Assembly (NCBI GenBank): GCA_963693085.1
Contig: OY856412.1
Coordinates: forward strand, 346,204,457-346,268,456
Reading direction: 5' to 3'
Length of the DNA: 64,000 bases
Origin: Alisma plantago-aquatica
Lineage: Eukaryota; Streptophyta; Magnoliopsida; Alismatales; Alismataceae
The notes below the pieces were generated by a model. It ran no database searches. It was not told the origin of the DNA and worked only from the letters and a program-made list of their open reading frames with translations. Shown in pieces: positions 35,436 to 46,705 of the stretch (within the stretch, counting starts at the first letter, position 1; each line of letters starts with the position of its first letter). The translations under genes were made by a program, and so were the position numbers.

Positions 35436-36375
35436 TGTTGGGTTTTAGGTGTGACAGAAAAGGCATCGGAAACAAAAAAAAATTTCCTCCCCAAACCCAG
35501 AATAAGGAAACGCATCAACGTCTATACAATAAGAAAGGATGGTTTGTGGAATTATACCTTGTCCTGAGGCTTGCTCGGCGACAATACCTCACGGCTTGCG
35601 CGATCTTCACCTCCGGTCTTGGACAGTGTCTGTCCAGCTCCTGGTCGCACGGGAACTGACGACTCCTGGTCTCACCGGGACTATCGGGATTGACAGTTGT
35701 CCTCCGAGCGGTAGAAATCTCCCGCCTCTGAAGTAGTCCACACGGACCACCTGGAAATCCAATCTCCTTGTCCCACAAGGAATTGGAATGAATCACACCC
35801 TCATGTCAGCGTACTAGTCACTCACACACTCTCCTGCCACCAGTCGTTTTCTGTAGTTGTCTTTCCCTTGTTGTGCCTCCGTTATCGGGTAGCACTTTCT
35901 CGGGCTCTCTCGGTTACCAAAACCAGAAAAAATGACAACTTTACAGAGCAATTGGTTGCACTGAGTTGCTGTCTGAGAAGCCCCCAATACCCCTATATAT
36001 AGGAGGGTCATGGGACAGGGTTCTCCATCATGGGCAATGTGGGACTAATGCAGGAGTAGAAGGGTTCGAGATTTTCTACAAAAACAACCAACTCACAACC
36101 TGAACTAATCGTTTCATTTCTAAAACGGACGGATGGGGACCTGAGCCGATCGGTTGACACCTCAACTGGTCGGTTGGGACCCATGAAACGGTCGATTCAC
36201 TTCTAAACTGGTCGGTTCGTGGTCCTGATCACTCTATACATTCAATCTATTCTATCACTATCTCGTATGATTGAACCAGAAATAATTGGAAGCTTGCCTT
36301 TGATGTTTATCAAATCAATCTTAGTGTATCCCACCAATCATCCCATGATTGGCTCTCAGGGCATACATACCAACA
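35436..36375 (-). repeat. 3' LTR of copia D (short form, 940 bp)
   Basis: It matches the right LTR at both ends but lacks about 1.3 kb. The break lies near 36231 (GGTCCTGATC|ACTCTATACATTC). A purine tract GTGGGAGTC on the minus strand adjoins its inner edge at 36376. Confidence 0.85.
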
Positions 36376-38734
36376 GACTCCCACTTGCACTGCGAGCCAA
36401 TCACCCTTGAATCATATTCATAGTGATCTTCAAACATGTCCCACATGTTACTCTGCTCTAGTGCGATCATAGTGAGTAATGGCAACACCTTGCCAAAGTC
36501 AGTATAAATTACATGTCTCTCATCTCTTCGTAGTACGTCACACGTATGAGATGGAGTTGTCGTAATATGTGATCTAGTATTCCTTAACTAACCTTTATCC
36601 ACATTGCATGATCAAGGATTCCATACTTGTCATCAATGAGCGGAATGTCTATAAGTTCATCTCATGAACTTCCAGATCCATATAGTATCCACTGCTATTC
36701 TCTAACGCATAAATACTCAGCATTTCCTTTTAAATAGTTTTATTGGAACAATTCCAATTATCAACAAACTTTCACTTTATATATCCTATATATATTTTTT
36801 GATCAATTTTTTGTCCTTTTGGAAGTTCGCATCAATGTAACTCTTTACATTGAACTCTTCCTTATCTCCATAGAACTAGTACTTCTCAAGTAATTATCAA
36901 GTCCTCATGGTATTCTAGTAACCCTTACTGGAAGTAGATAGACATCCACTCATCATGTCTTACATACGAGTTATTAGGATGAGAACATCATATTGCCATG
37001 TCCTACATACAAGATGATGAATGCATTTTGTTCTTGCCATGTCGATACATGCAAGATAATGGGATGATTACATACATGATAGATCCATATCTATTCTTAG
37101 TGTTCCCATTCTTCATAAGAATTGGACACTTGGCCTTGGGATACTAACTCCATGTAACATGGACAGGCTTTCTCCCACTGAATCTATACATACTGAACCC
37201 TTCAGTACAGATTGCCAATGTATGCTTTCTCTTTTCAGGTCAAGAGGTTTTTTGAGAACTATCTCTGTAGATCTCTATTCCTATCACATAGGAAACATCT
37301 CTATCTTCCTTAAAGATAATTTCCACTTTTGGATTTCCATTCTAGAACATTTCGATTTCACATCAACATGTGGAATGTAAACACGCTCCCACTAAATAAT
37401 AGATCCCTTCTTTATCTTTGACATAACAGTCAAACCCTTTGACTATATCATTAAAGTAAAGATTCAATTCTGAGTTGCTTGTACTCAAGCAATCACATTG
37501 ATTAGTACATTGTAACTTATAGACTTCATTTGCATTAGTGGATTCATAAACCTTATAGGTTGTGTCACGTACACATCCTTGTTTTATTCCTCATAGGAAT
37601 GTGGTTTTAGTATCCATATGCTAAATGTCTTAGTCATTAAGTTTCAATCAACAAGCATCATCCTTCTCAAAATGTTATCCACGTGTCTTAACACTTAAGA
37701 CTCATTTTCACGTATGGATTTCATTCCAATGGGTGCTACCATTAAGGTCATACCTTATGGTTCACATGGATGTCATTTAGGATGTAATGGTCATAAACCA
37801 CAACTCAAAATTCGGTTCCTCATATTCATCTAGATAGTTGACTCATCACATGAACAACTCATCACATAGATAAACAAGGTGCATCTGTCAAGGATATAAG
37901 AACTTACAACTCCTTGTGATTCTTAATGTCCTTTATTAGTGTGGGGTATTCATTTATTAAGAAGAATTCAGTTATTTGATAATCATTCTCTAACTCCTTA
38001 GAGTATGATTCCTTCTTGATTTAGACATCACCATGCCTTAATCATGAGTTCACTATGATACACTATCATAATCTATCATAAGGATCTCAAACATTTGGTC
38101 CAAGTATTTCATTCATTGATCTCATCAAGAATTAATACTTTACCAAATTTGCACTTCTTCTATGATAATCTTGAACACTTCAAGATATTCATATTGGTAT
38201 TTCTCTAAACACCATTTGAAGTATTAGCATTTGTTCCAATAGGTATGTAAATACATCACATGTATCATACCTAATAGGATAATCATTCTCCCACTACCTT
38301 TAGTGAAGATTGATTAATCATGTCCAAGATATTCATGTCTCTTACTGGTTCTCTAACCAAAAGAGTCTAGATTTATCCATCACATGGAAACTAGAAATGA
38401 ATTTCTCATGATTGATGCTAATTTTTTGTTTGAGTTATCTATAACTTTTATCATTTTATCAAGGCATTTCCACAAAGATCATATCTTTCGAAATTGAAAC
38501 ATCTCTTTATTGATTGCCATCATTGTCATACAATATGCAAGACTAAAGTGTTTCTATCTATTGGAAAATATGAAATAGCAGTTCATAACTTTATTACATA
38601 CCTTTTAGGCTGAAAATAAACTAAAGTACTCCTATCTATGGCAGCAACACTTGCCCCATTTATTGAGTGCTTTATACTTTACATCTTGGTATCATATACC
38701 TCAAAAGTGTTACAAGTCTACTTTCATGACACCT
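36376..38734 (-). other. Copia D interior where pol is expected; none seen
   Basis: AT-rich, with no ORF longer than about 75 codons and no RT, integrase or RNase H motif in any frame. Either pol was replaced by unrelated DNA or the family is gag-only. Confidence 0.6.
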
Positions 38735-39586
38735 TTAAGTAGAGACGGTTGTCGCCTCCTTCTTTTGTTCTTCCAGATAGAGAGGACAATTCCTTTTCCA
38801 ATGTCCTGGCTTTTGACAATGGTGACAATTTCCTTTCTTGGTCACGCCTCCCTTGGCCTTGAGAGATGAAGATGACTTGGACTCCTGGCTAGCATCAAAA
38901 CCTTTCTTAGCTTTGCCCTTGCCCTTGCACTTGGACTTGCCTTTCTTGTTCGTGATCACTATCACAGACTTAGGCTTGTCCTTCTTCATCTGTATCTCTG
39001 TTGTCCTCAACATGCCCAACAACTCTGACAGTGGCCTATCAAAGTTGTTCATGTTGTAGTTAATCACAAACTGACTGTAGGATTCTGGCAACAATTGCAC
39101 TATCACGTCAGTAGCCAACTCTTGGCTCAGTGGATATCCCAGTCTTGTCAGGTTCTCCACATACCCAATCATCTTGAGTGTGTGAGGACCAATTGGATCT
39201 CCTTCTGTCATGACGCACTTGAACAGTGCCCTTGAGACATTATATCTCTCTTTTCGTGCTTGATCTTCATACATGTTCCTGAGATGCTGAATCATCTCAA
39301 TGACACCCATGTTCTCATGTTGTCTCTGCAACTCGTGGTTCATAGAGCACAACATCAACCATTTTGCATCAATGGCATCATCATAATGCTTCTTGTAAGC
39401 ATCCCTTTCTGTCCTTGGTGCATTAGGAGCAGGTTCCTCTGGAATTGGAGTATCCAGGACATAGAGCTTTCCCTCTTGAGTGAGAACAATTCTCAAAGTC
39501 CTATACCAGTCGTGGAAGTTTGTATCATTTAGCTTGTCCTTTTCAAGGACCGATCGCAAAGAAAAGTGATTTTTGTTTGTTGCCAT
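38735..39586 (-). CDS. Copia D gag polyprotein (intact ORF)
   Basis: A 283-codon open frame on the minus strand, starting MATNKNHFSLRSVLEKDKL. It has the UBN2/Retrotran_gag_2-type segment (NFHDWYRTLRIVL, LYVLDTPIPEE at residues about 23-50; WLMLCSMN; LRNMYEDQARKERYNVSRAL about 125-145; LPESYSQFVINYNMN about 188-202). A Lys/Gly-rich stretch precedes one CCHC zinc knuckle (CHHCQKPGHWKRNC, about 255-268). There are no internal stops, although the rest of the element is non-coding. Copia gag packages element RNA into particles. An intact gag without pol suggests it could contribute capsid or be packaged in trans. Expression is not shown. Confidence 0.88.
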   Translation of the reverse strand: MATNKNHFSLRSVLEKDKLNDTNFHDWYRTLRIVLTQEGKLYVLDTPIPEEPAPNAPRTERDAYKKHYDDAIDAKWLMLCSMNHELQRQHENMGVIEMIQHLRNMYEDQARKERYNVSRALFKCVMTEGDPIGPHTLKMIGYVENLTRLGYPLSQELATDVIVQLLPESYSQFVINYNMNNFDRPLSELLGMLRTTEIQMKKDKPKSVIVITNKKGKSKCKGKGKAKKGFDASQESKSSSSLKAKGGVTKKGNCHHCQKPGHWKRNCPLYLEEQKKEATTVST

Positions 39587-41011
39587 TAGTACTACAAAAG
39601 GAAGTATGCAATTTTAGTCCAAAAACTCATTTTTGACTTATTTGATTGATTTGAAAAGATGACGATATAATTAGTCCATTAATTAATTATCGCTCCCACT
39701 ATTTTAGTTCAAATTGATATCCCTCACCATAAATTCGGAAGACTGCATCGTACAACCTTCTAGTGGGCAAGATCCATATTTCAGCAAGTCATGAGTCAGC
39801 TTTGGTTGATTGCCCACAATCTTGATTATTTAGGTAGGCCATCATGCCTGCATCATATGCAACTCTTGATGAACGAACATGTGCAACACCTTGCCATGAA
39901 CAATCCTTGCCTCTGGGCTTAGACTCTCTAAGAATCACCAGTTAAGTCTAACCCAAAAGCCGACACGGTAAACATGCACCCTGCTTTGGTAGAACCTACA
40001 TGTCTACCCTTCACACTTCCACAAGATAGATGGCGCACCACGCTTTGGCGTAGCCTACACTTGGTCGATCGAGTTTTTTATGTGTGTCGCTAATGGAAGG
40101 CATATAAGACTTAATATTTTAATGAGGGATTTGGTTTTTATATACATATACATATCCAATCACCACAATACATAGTATGTATCATATACATGCTATATCC
40201 CACAGAAAAAATGCAAAATGATAAAAGCGATGATTATCGCCATCCTAATGTGATTCCTCGAGCTAAGAGGAATCACGGTCATCTAGGTCTACATCACATG
40301 CAACCTGTACAAGATGAACTTTGTGCTTTGCCTTTCTGGATTTGATCAACTCATCAATTGACTGATCGGCTCGCCATCATGCCGGTCGGATGGGTGCCAC
40401 CATCCGATCGGTTGGCTCCTCTAACCGATCGGTTCACCTGGTCGTCATGCATCTCATCATGGCCGCCACCTGCTTGTCTCGCTCCTCGAATCGGTCATCA
40501 ACCGATCAGCTCACTCCTTGAACCGTTCGTCTCGAACGTCAACCAATCAGTTCTCGCCTTGAACCGATTGTCTCAGTTGTCATCAGGATGTCCTTCGTTC
40601 TTTGACATAACAGGAAATAAAATTCTATCCTATTTTACATTGTTAAAAAGGGGAAACCCCAAGTTACATTCGGGGGGAGCAAAGGTAGGAAAGAAGTCTC
40701 AAATTATTTTGAGTTACACCAGGAATAAGAGAAAGAAGATCGGTGCACAGATCGAGATGCAAGAAACCACATACAACCATATACATATAGGGTTTATTGT
40801 CCATAACCACGCTATACATCCACCACAAAACTCATTTAAGGGCGACGTGTATCGATTGCATTCATAATACATATCATATATGTGAATTGGGATTTGTGGA
40901 TTTAGGATTGGACATGCATAAAGCCAATTTTATTCGCATCGTGTGCAATAAATAAAGGCAACAAACCAAAATCGATCATATCAATAATCCTAAAGTATAG
41001 AGTAGTTGATG
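39587..41011 (-). other. Copia D 5' untranslated region with CCGATCGG motifs
   Basis: Between the primer site and gag is a leader with no ORF of note. At 40350-40580 it carries repeated palindromic CCGATCGGTT/AACCGATCGG and related motifs, the same family as in the LTRs (41740-42090). Confidence 0.55.
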
Positions 41012-41025
41012 TGGCTCTGATACCA
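41012..41025 (-). promoter_or_regulatory. Primer-binding site of copia D (initiator tRNA-Met)
   Basis: The minus strand reads TGGTATCAGAGCCA, the exact complement of the 3' end of plant initiator tRNA-Met. It lies 1 nt from the LTR at 41027. Confidence 0.95.
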
Positions 41026-41026
41026 C

Positions 41027-43267
41027 TGTTGGGTTTTAGGAGAGGCAGAAAAGGTAGCGGAAACAAAAAAACAAATTTCCTGCCCAAACCCAGAACAAGG
41101 AAACACGTCAACGTCTATACAATAGGAAATGATTGTTTGTGGAATCATACCTTGTCCCGAGGCTTGCTCGGTGACAATACCTCACGGCTTGCATGATCTT
41201 CACCTCCGGACTTGGACGGTGTCTGTGCAGCTCCTGGTCGCACCGGGACTGACGACTCCTGGTCTCACCGGGACTGTCGGGATTGACAGCTGTCCTCTGA
41301 GCGGCAGAAATATCCCGCCTCTGAAGTAGTCCACACAGACCACTTGGAACTCCATTATCCTTGTCCCACAAGGAATTGGTAGGAGTCACACCCTCCTGTC
41401 AGCGTACTAGTCACTGATACACTCTCCTGCCACCAGTCGCTTTCTGCAGTTGTCTTTCCCTTGTTGTGCCTCCCTTATCGGGTAGCACTTGCTCGGGCTC
41501 TCTCGGTTACCAAAACCAAAGAGAACGACAACTTTACAGAGCAACTGGTTGCACTAAGTTGTTCTCTGAGAAGCCCCCAATACCCTATATATATAGGAGG
41601 GTCATGAGACAGGGTTCTCCATCCCGGGCAATGCGGGACTAAAGCAGGAGTAGAAGGGTTTGAGATTTACCACAAAAACAACCAACTCGCAACCAGAATC
41701 GATCGTTTCATTTCTGAAATGTTCGGTTGGGGACCTGAGCCGGTCGGTTGACACCTCAACCGATCGGTTGGGACCCTTGAAATGGTCGGTTCACTTCTGA
41801 ACCGATTGGTTCGTGGTCCTGATCAGTTACCGATTGACTTTCCTTCTTTTATTTCTAATTGGTATTAAATACCAATCCTTGTTCCAATCAAATTGGGCAA
41901 GTGAAATGAAAAGAAATTTCTCACCAATCCTACTTTCCCAACTTGCTCAGTTGCATCAGTTGAACCGATCGTTTTAACACTTGAAGCAATCGTTCACCCT
42001 ATCAATGAGTCGATCGACTCACCACCTGAGCCAATCGGTTCACCAAGCTCAGCCGATCGGTTCATCACATGAGCCGATCGGTTGGGAGTGTAAATTGTAC
42101 AGAATCAGTCAATTGCAGTTTCAATCAATTGGATACTCCAATCAATGTGTCCAACACCTTGAACAGTTTGACATTGAGCTATCAATTAATTGAGTGTTTA
42201 ATTGAACTACTAAAATCCTTTAACAATCAATCTAAACATTGTTTATGGACAAAACTCCTCTTCCAGGTTAAATCCTATGTGAGTGACCCTACAGGTCCAT
42301 TTCACGTTGGTAGTGAAAGTCCATAACACTTATGACTTCACATGAAAAGAGCGGTGCCTAGTCACACATCAGTGCTACCCAAGTGAAATAGAAAGTTGGA
42401 GAACAACTTTCAATCCTACAATCTGTGAATGGTGTTACAGTGAATGTATAATTCCTTTGTCACTGATATCCCGAATGAACTCGAGGCATGGAACAGTCAT
42501 CTTATCAATGTTCATTCACTTTCTTGATCTCAGAGTAGATTGGAAGAGATATGTATGACATCAATATCACATACTGATTCACACGTGCGTGCACGCCTTT
42601 CTCAATCCTACTCATCAAGTGGCCATGGATATAAAACTCCCTCAGGAGGGACAAATCCCATATCTATCACTCAACCCTCAAAAGCCCCATGTGTCAAAGC
42701 CACCCAATGATCACCTTTATAACAACCCATGTTTCAAGACTGTGTTTGATGATGTCAAAGTGTGCCCAACGACATGTGTTGAGTGTAGTGATTTCAGGTC
42801 AAAGAATCACACTCACCACCATCACTGTGAGTACTGACTGTGACTACCATGTCATGGTTCCATGTGTTAAACTCACGGTGGGTCTTTCCGGTACACTTGT
42901 TCTCTAACAAGTACCTATGCATTTGGTTTGATATCTCTATATCATGACTAATGAGATTCTGTCATCAACCAACACCACAATCTAGTCTTGTTTGTCATTG
43001 TTGTCTATCCACCTTCCACAATGACATCTGACTAGGGACATAATAAGAATGTGCAAACTCTTAGAAACTGTATGATCTCATCGTTCAGGTCCTTAATCTG
43101 AAAGCATACATCATTGAGTATTGTCATTCTCTAGACATTCAATCTGTTCTATCACTATCTCATATGACTTAACTAGAAAGAATTGGAAGCTTGCCTTTGA
43201 TGTTTATCAAATCAATCATAATGTATCCCACCAATCATCCCATGATTGGCTCTAAGGGCATACATAC

Positions 43268-43272
<5 letters not shown>
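41027..43272 (-). repeat. 5' LTR of copia D (long form, 2246 bp)
   Basis: It shares both ends with 35436-36375 and has an additional 1.3 kb (about 41826-43127). That segment is rich in CCGATCGGTTC-type palindromes near its left side (41940-42090). The minus-strand 5' end is TGTTGGTATGTATGCCC. Confidence 0.85.
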
Positions 43273-43360
<88 letters not shown>

Positions 43361-43375
43361 ATATGTATGTATATG
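43273..43375. repeat. (TA)n microsatellite, right half
   Basis: Continuation of the tract split by copia D. It ends in GTATGTATATG variants. Confidence 0.9.
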
Positions 43376-45880
43376 TATATATATGAAGAATAAAGAAATG
43401 AGAGATTTTCACTTTTTTCTAATTGTCCACAACAACAATGACATAAGCTAGTATTTCTTCCCTTGCTTCCTTTGTATCATCAAAGGACTCTGTTAGGCAC
43501 AATGTGGTTCTAACTCAGCCTTACTGTCTGATTGAAAGTTCAAATTAGTGACAAATATGCGCAATGGTAGCACCATGTTGTGAATCCATCACTTGCACTG
43601 CAAATGTAGTTGACACTCACACACGTAAACATCGAGAAGTCAACACACGAACATGTATCATCACAACTTATTCACTATTGCAAATGATGGTTGGCCCATT
43701 TTTGAAATGTTAGATCTTGATTATTTGATCAAGTGTGCTAAGATTTCTCCCTCTCCATCATTAGGGAGTAACATGTTTAAATATGATGATTAAAAAGACT
43801 ATTGACTTCACCTGTTGAGATGATCTTGATGGTCCCATGTTTGTTTAGTCGTTATGCTAACTCATTGAAGTCAGATACCAGATTGGTTGGGGATTTACTT
43901 TTGTCCTAGGAGATTGGAGACAAGGCAACATAGGTCATCTCTATTATCTTACATAGCATTTGAACTTTACATATATTAAGTTTACATATATTGAGGATTC
44001 TTACATAGAATTACCAATTATACACCATGTACATTAATGAATATTCCTATGTATATTTGAACCCTTTTACTCTAAACCACTACTAGTGACTGACAAAGAA
44101 AGGTAGTTTGTGGCTCCAAAAGAAGGATAGGAACTACAACCTATGCCTGACTAGCACTCATTATGAATATATTCAACATGAGAATGTCATTGCTTTGGTT
44201 AGCAGTGATCCCAAGGGGTCTTGTGTCCATTCTAATAAGGAACTCCCATGTAAATCATACCCAGAAGGTGTAATGAGTTGCCTTGTTGAATCTCTTGCTA
44301 AACCAAGTACTGAACTAATGGGGGAAGGGGGTTCTATATTATAACAAATGGTTTATGTTTTGTAGGTGATGGGAAAATGGTAAGTTCTATTTTCTTCTTT
44401 TAATTTTGATTGTGAATTCTAGTTTATGCATGTTCCCCACTCATATACTCCTCCCTCCCTATCTTTCTTATGATTCCATGGTCTTCAATTTCTAGAAAAT
44501 CAATTTGTAAACATTAGTACTTATGCCATCTAGTCCATGACTTTTTTTTTGAAATTGTTCATTTTATTTGGCTTGCTTCTATTGTGATTCCTTGTAGAAT
44601 GTTTATTGTTCTTGGGTTTCTTTTACCATCATTATCATTTGAGATTAGGATATGTATATATCTCATTTGCTATTTATGAATTAATATGTATTTGATTGAA
44701 TTTTTAGTTGCTACTTGAGAAGGAATCTCAATATTTTGTATATTTGCAGTCAAAACTCAAACAATGCTTTGCATTCTGGCAGGTTCCATGCAATTTTTTA
44801 TTCAAAGGTGAAGAGTGGAGATGATTGGTTGTCTCTTTGTCTGCAATGGTGTAAGTAATATCGTTAAGCCTTCACTTTTGTATGGTAGTGTGTCTATTGC
44901 AAGGACATGAAGATTTGGTAGATTTCTAGGCTAATAATAATGTCCAACATTTATGCCTTCTGGGTCACAATCATCATTATTTATCATTGTATTCTCCAAT
45001 ACAAAAATTAATGATGTCCATGGATCCCATGAACATCATAGTCATGAAAAATTCCTTTAATGCAAGAAATTAATATCTTATATCCTCACAAATTTTCTCT
45101 TCATGTTCTAAGTTGAATTAATGTTGCATGCATTTGCATTTTGTTGAATCTCATCTCGATAGATAGTTTTTGTTTTGCATTGAATATTCCATGTGCTTGC
45201 TATCTTATAAGATCTATCATATCATGTAGATCTGGTGGTACTTTGATACGAGAAAAACTAGTAATCTGGGGTGTGTTGTGTTCTATAATGCATTGAAGCT
45301 AGTGACAGTTGCACAGACTGGAATAGAACCTACCAAAGAGATAGTCAAGGATTCCTGAGAGGGTCCAGTTGTGGCAAAGATTCCTCCATCAAAAATTAAT
45401 TTCGTGGAAACCATTACACCTTTTATGAACATTCATGTTGTCCCAAAGCCTCAGCTTACCAATATGGTGTCGCCTCAAATAGGAAGCATGCCACCTACTA
45501 CATTTTAGAATCTTGAGAGTTAGGGGAACACCACCTACATTGTTTCCTAATATTGATACAAATCAGCAGTATTTTTTATAGTGGTATGATGAAATGTCAT
45601 GATTGAAGAATATACACATGATTATGTGGCATATATAGTCTGCAGTGGTTAGAGGCAGTCAGAAGAAGACATCAACGTAACATACATGACCCTGACACAC
45701 ATAGAGGATATTATATACATGTATCTTTTTTTCATGCATATTGTAAAATAGAGGCCAAGTTTATGTCCTCCCCATGTGTACTCATTGTTTAGATATAAAC
45801 AAAATTATGATTGTTGGTATTATAAGAACAACTTGTTCTTGACCAATATTAATTTTTTCTTCTTTTTGAAAAATCACCAC
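43376..45880. other. CACTA-2 interior, unidentified coding-like stretches
   Basis: Mostly AT-rich with no recognised gene. A stretch near 45232-45510 on the plus strand reads as about 40 open codons (WWYFDTRKTSNLGCVVFYN...), a stop, then about 50 more in the same frame. It follows a plausible acceptor, so it may be an exon of a captured or decayed element gene. A 78-codon ORF at 44108-44344 is unrecognised. Confidence 0.35.
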
Positions 45881-46324
45881 CATATAGGCAATTTCTGACT
45901 GGATACATAAATTGACTACATATGCATGTGTAGTACATGATGTCTCTCACTACACACTAGCTATAATTACAAGTGTAGTAAGTGCTCATTTTTACTACAC
46001 ATAAACTACATATACAAATTGTAACCAATGTCATTTCCCCTACATATCATAACTACAAATAGAATTGTAGTCATATATTTAGCTACAATGTCAACTACAT
46101 TTTTATTTGTAAGGACATTTTATACCTACAATTAGGATTACATATGCATTTGCAGCCAGATGAATATCTAACTAAAATTTTAAAAAATGTAGCATAAACA
46201 ATTAGCTACACAAGTATTAGCTTCAAATTTTAAATGTAAGGATATATGTTGCTAAAGCTTTTCACTACAAATTTTGGGGTTTTTGCTAAAAAAATTTTAG
46301 TTAAAGACCATATTTTATGTAGTG
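45880..46324. repeat. CACTA-2 right subterminal repeats
   Basis: Dense ACTACA/TGTAGT and CTACAA motifs occur (for example CACTACACACTAG, ACTACATATGC, GTAGTCATATATTTAGCTAC), matching the left end at 8321-8480. They end at the terminal repeat complement CACTACATAAAATATGG. Confidence 0.7.
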
Positions 46325-46581
46325 CATTCATATTGGCATCACATGTAAAACAAGTATTTTATATCGATGATCCTACAAATAAAAAATGGTTAGTTGTTCT
46401 ACATGGTAAAAGACAGTTCATTGAAGATCTTATAGATGAAGAAGAGTACTATGCTAAACATGATGACTCCAGTCCATTCTCAGTTGGCTTTCCAACACCA
46501 AATATTGAAGGTAACGATGAATTATATGTGTGTGGAGATCACACTGAAGGAATGTTAATTGATAAAAGATCTCAATATTAG
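46325..46581 (+). pseudogene. CACTA-1 transposase 3' end (DUF4216)
   Basis: Coding sequence resumes right after CACTA-2 with FILASHVKQVFYIDDP and KKWLVVLHGKRQF, the C-terminal half of DUF4216. It ends at a TAG at 46579-46581. The preceding half ends at 8320 in the same frame once one CAT duplication is ignored. This identifies the two parts as one gene. The first 80 bases of the long ORF that spans this site belong to CACTA-2, not to the gene. Confidence 0.88.
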
Positions 46582-46705
46582 AGGCATGTTTTTATTTTTT
46601 AAAATGTTTTTTAATGTTGATCGATGTGAACTTTACAATGTTATATTAATTTCATTAAATGTAAAATGTTAAATGTTTGATTGTTTTTATATGACATTTT
46701 TTCAT

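Larger units (their letters stand above)
35436..43272 (-). mobile_element. Copia element D, gag only, inserted in (TA)n
   Basis: LTRs at 35436-36375 and 41027-43272 begin TGTTGGGTTTTAGG and end CATACCAACA on the plus strand. An initiator tRNA-Met primer site next to the right LTR puts the element on the minus strand. The interior encodes only a copia gag (38735-39586). The 2.4 kb where pol should be has no domain. The target duplication would be TATAT on both sides, but this is uninformative in a TA run. It is non-autonomous. Confidence 0.85.
8321..46324. mobile_element. CACTA-2: CACTA transposon nested in CACTA-1 (38.0 kb)
   Basis: The left end CACTACAAAAAATTATG (8321) and the right end, complement CACTACATAAAATATGG (46324), form terminal inverted repeats. 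Similarity continues through TTTAACTA. The target duplication is CAT (8318-8320 and 46325-46327). Both ends have subterminal runs of ACTACA/TGTAGT motifs. Removing the element and one CAT rejoins the DUF4216 coding frame of the CACTA-1 transposase. After subtracting gypsy B and copia D it is about 10.6 kb. I found no transposase domain in it, but it does carry captured kinase exons. It is best described as a non-autonomous CACTA. Confidence 0.88.

Noticed and set aside
36376..38734. Decayed copia pol in element D
   Set aside because: No RT, RNase H or integrase motif could be found in any frame, so it was left as unassigned.
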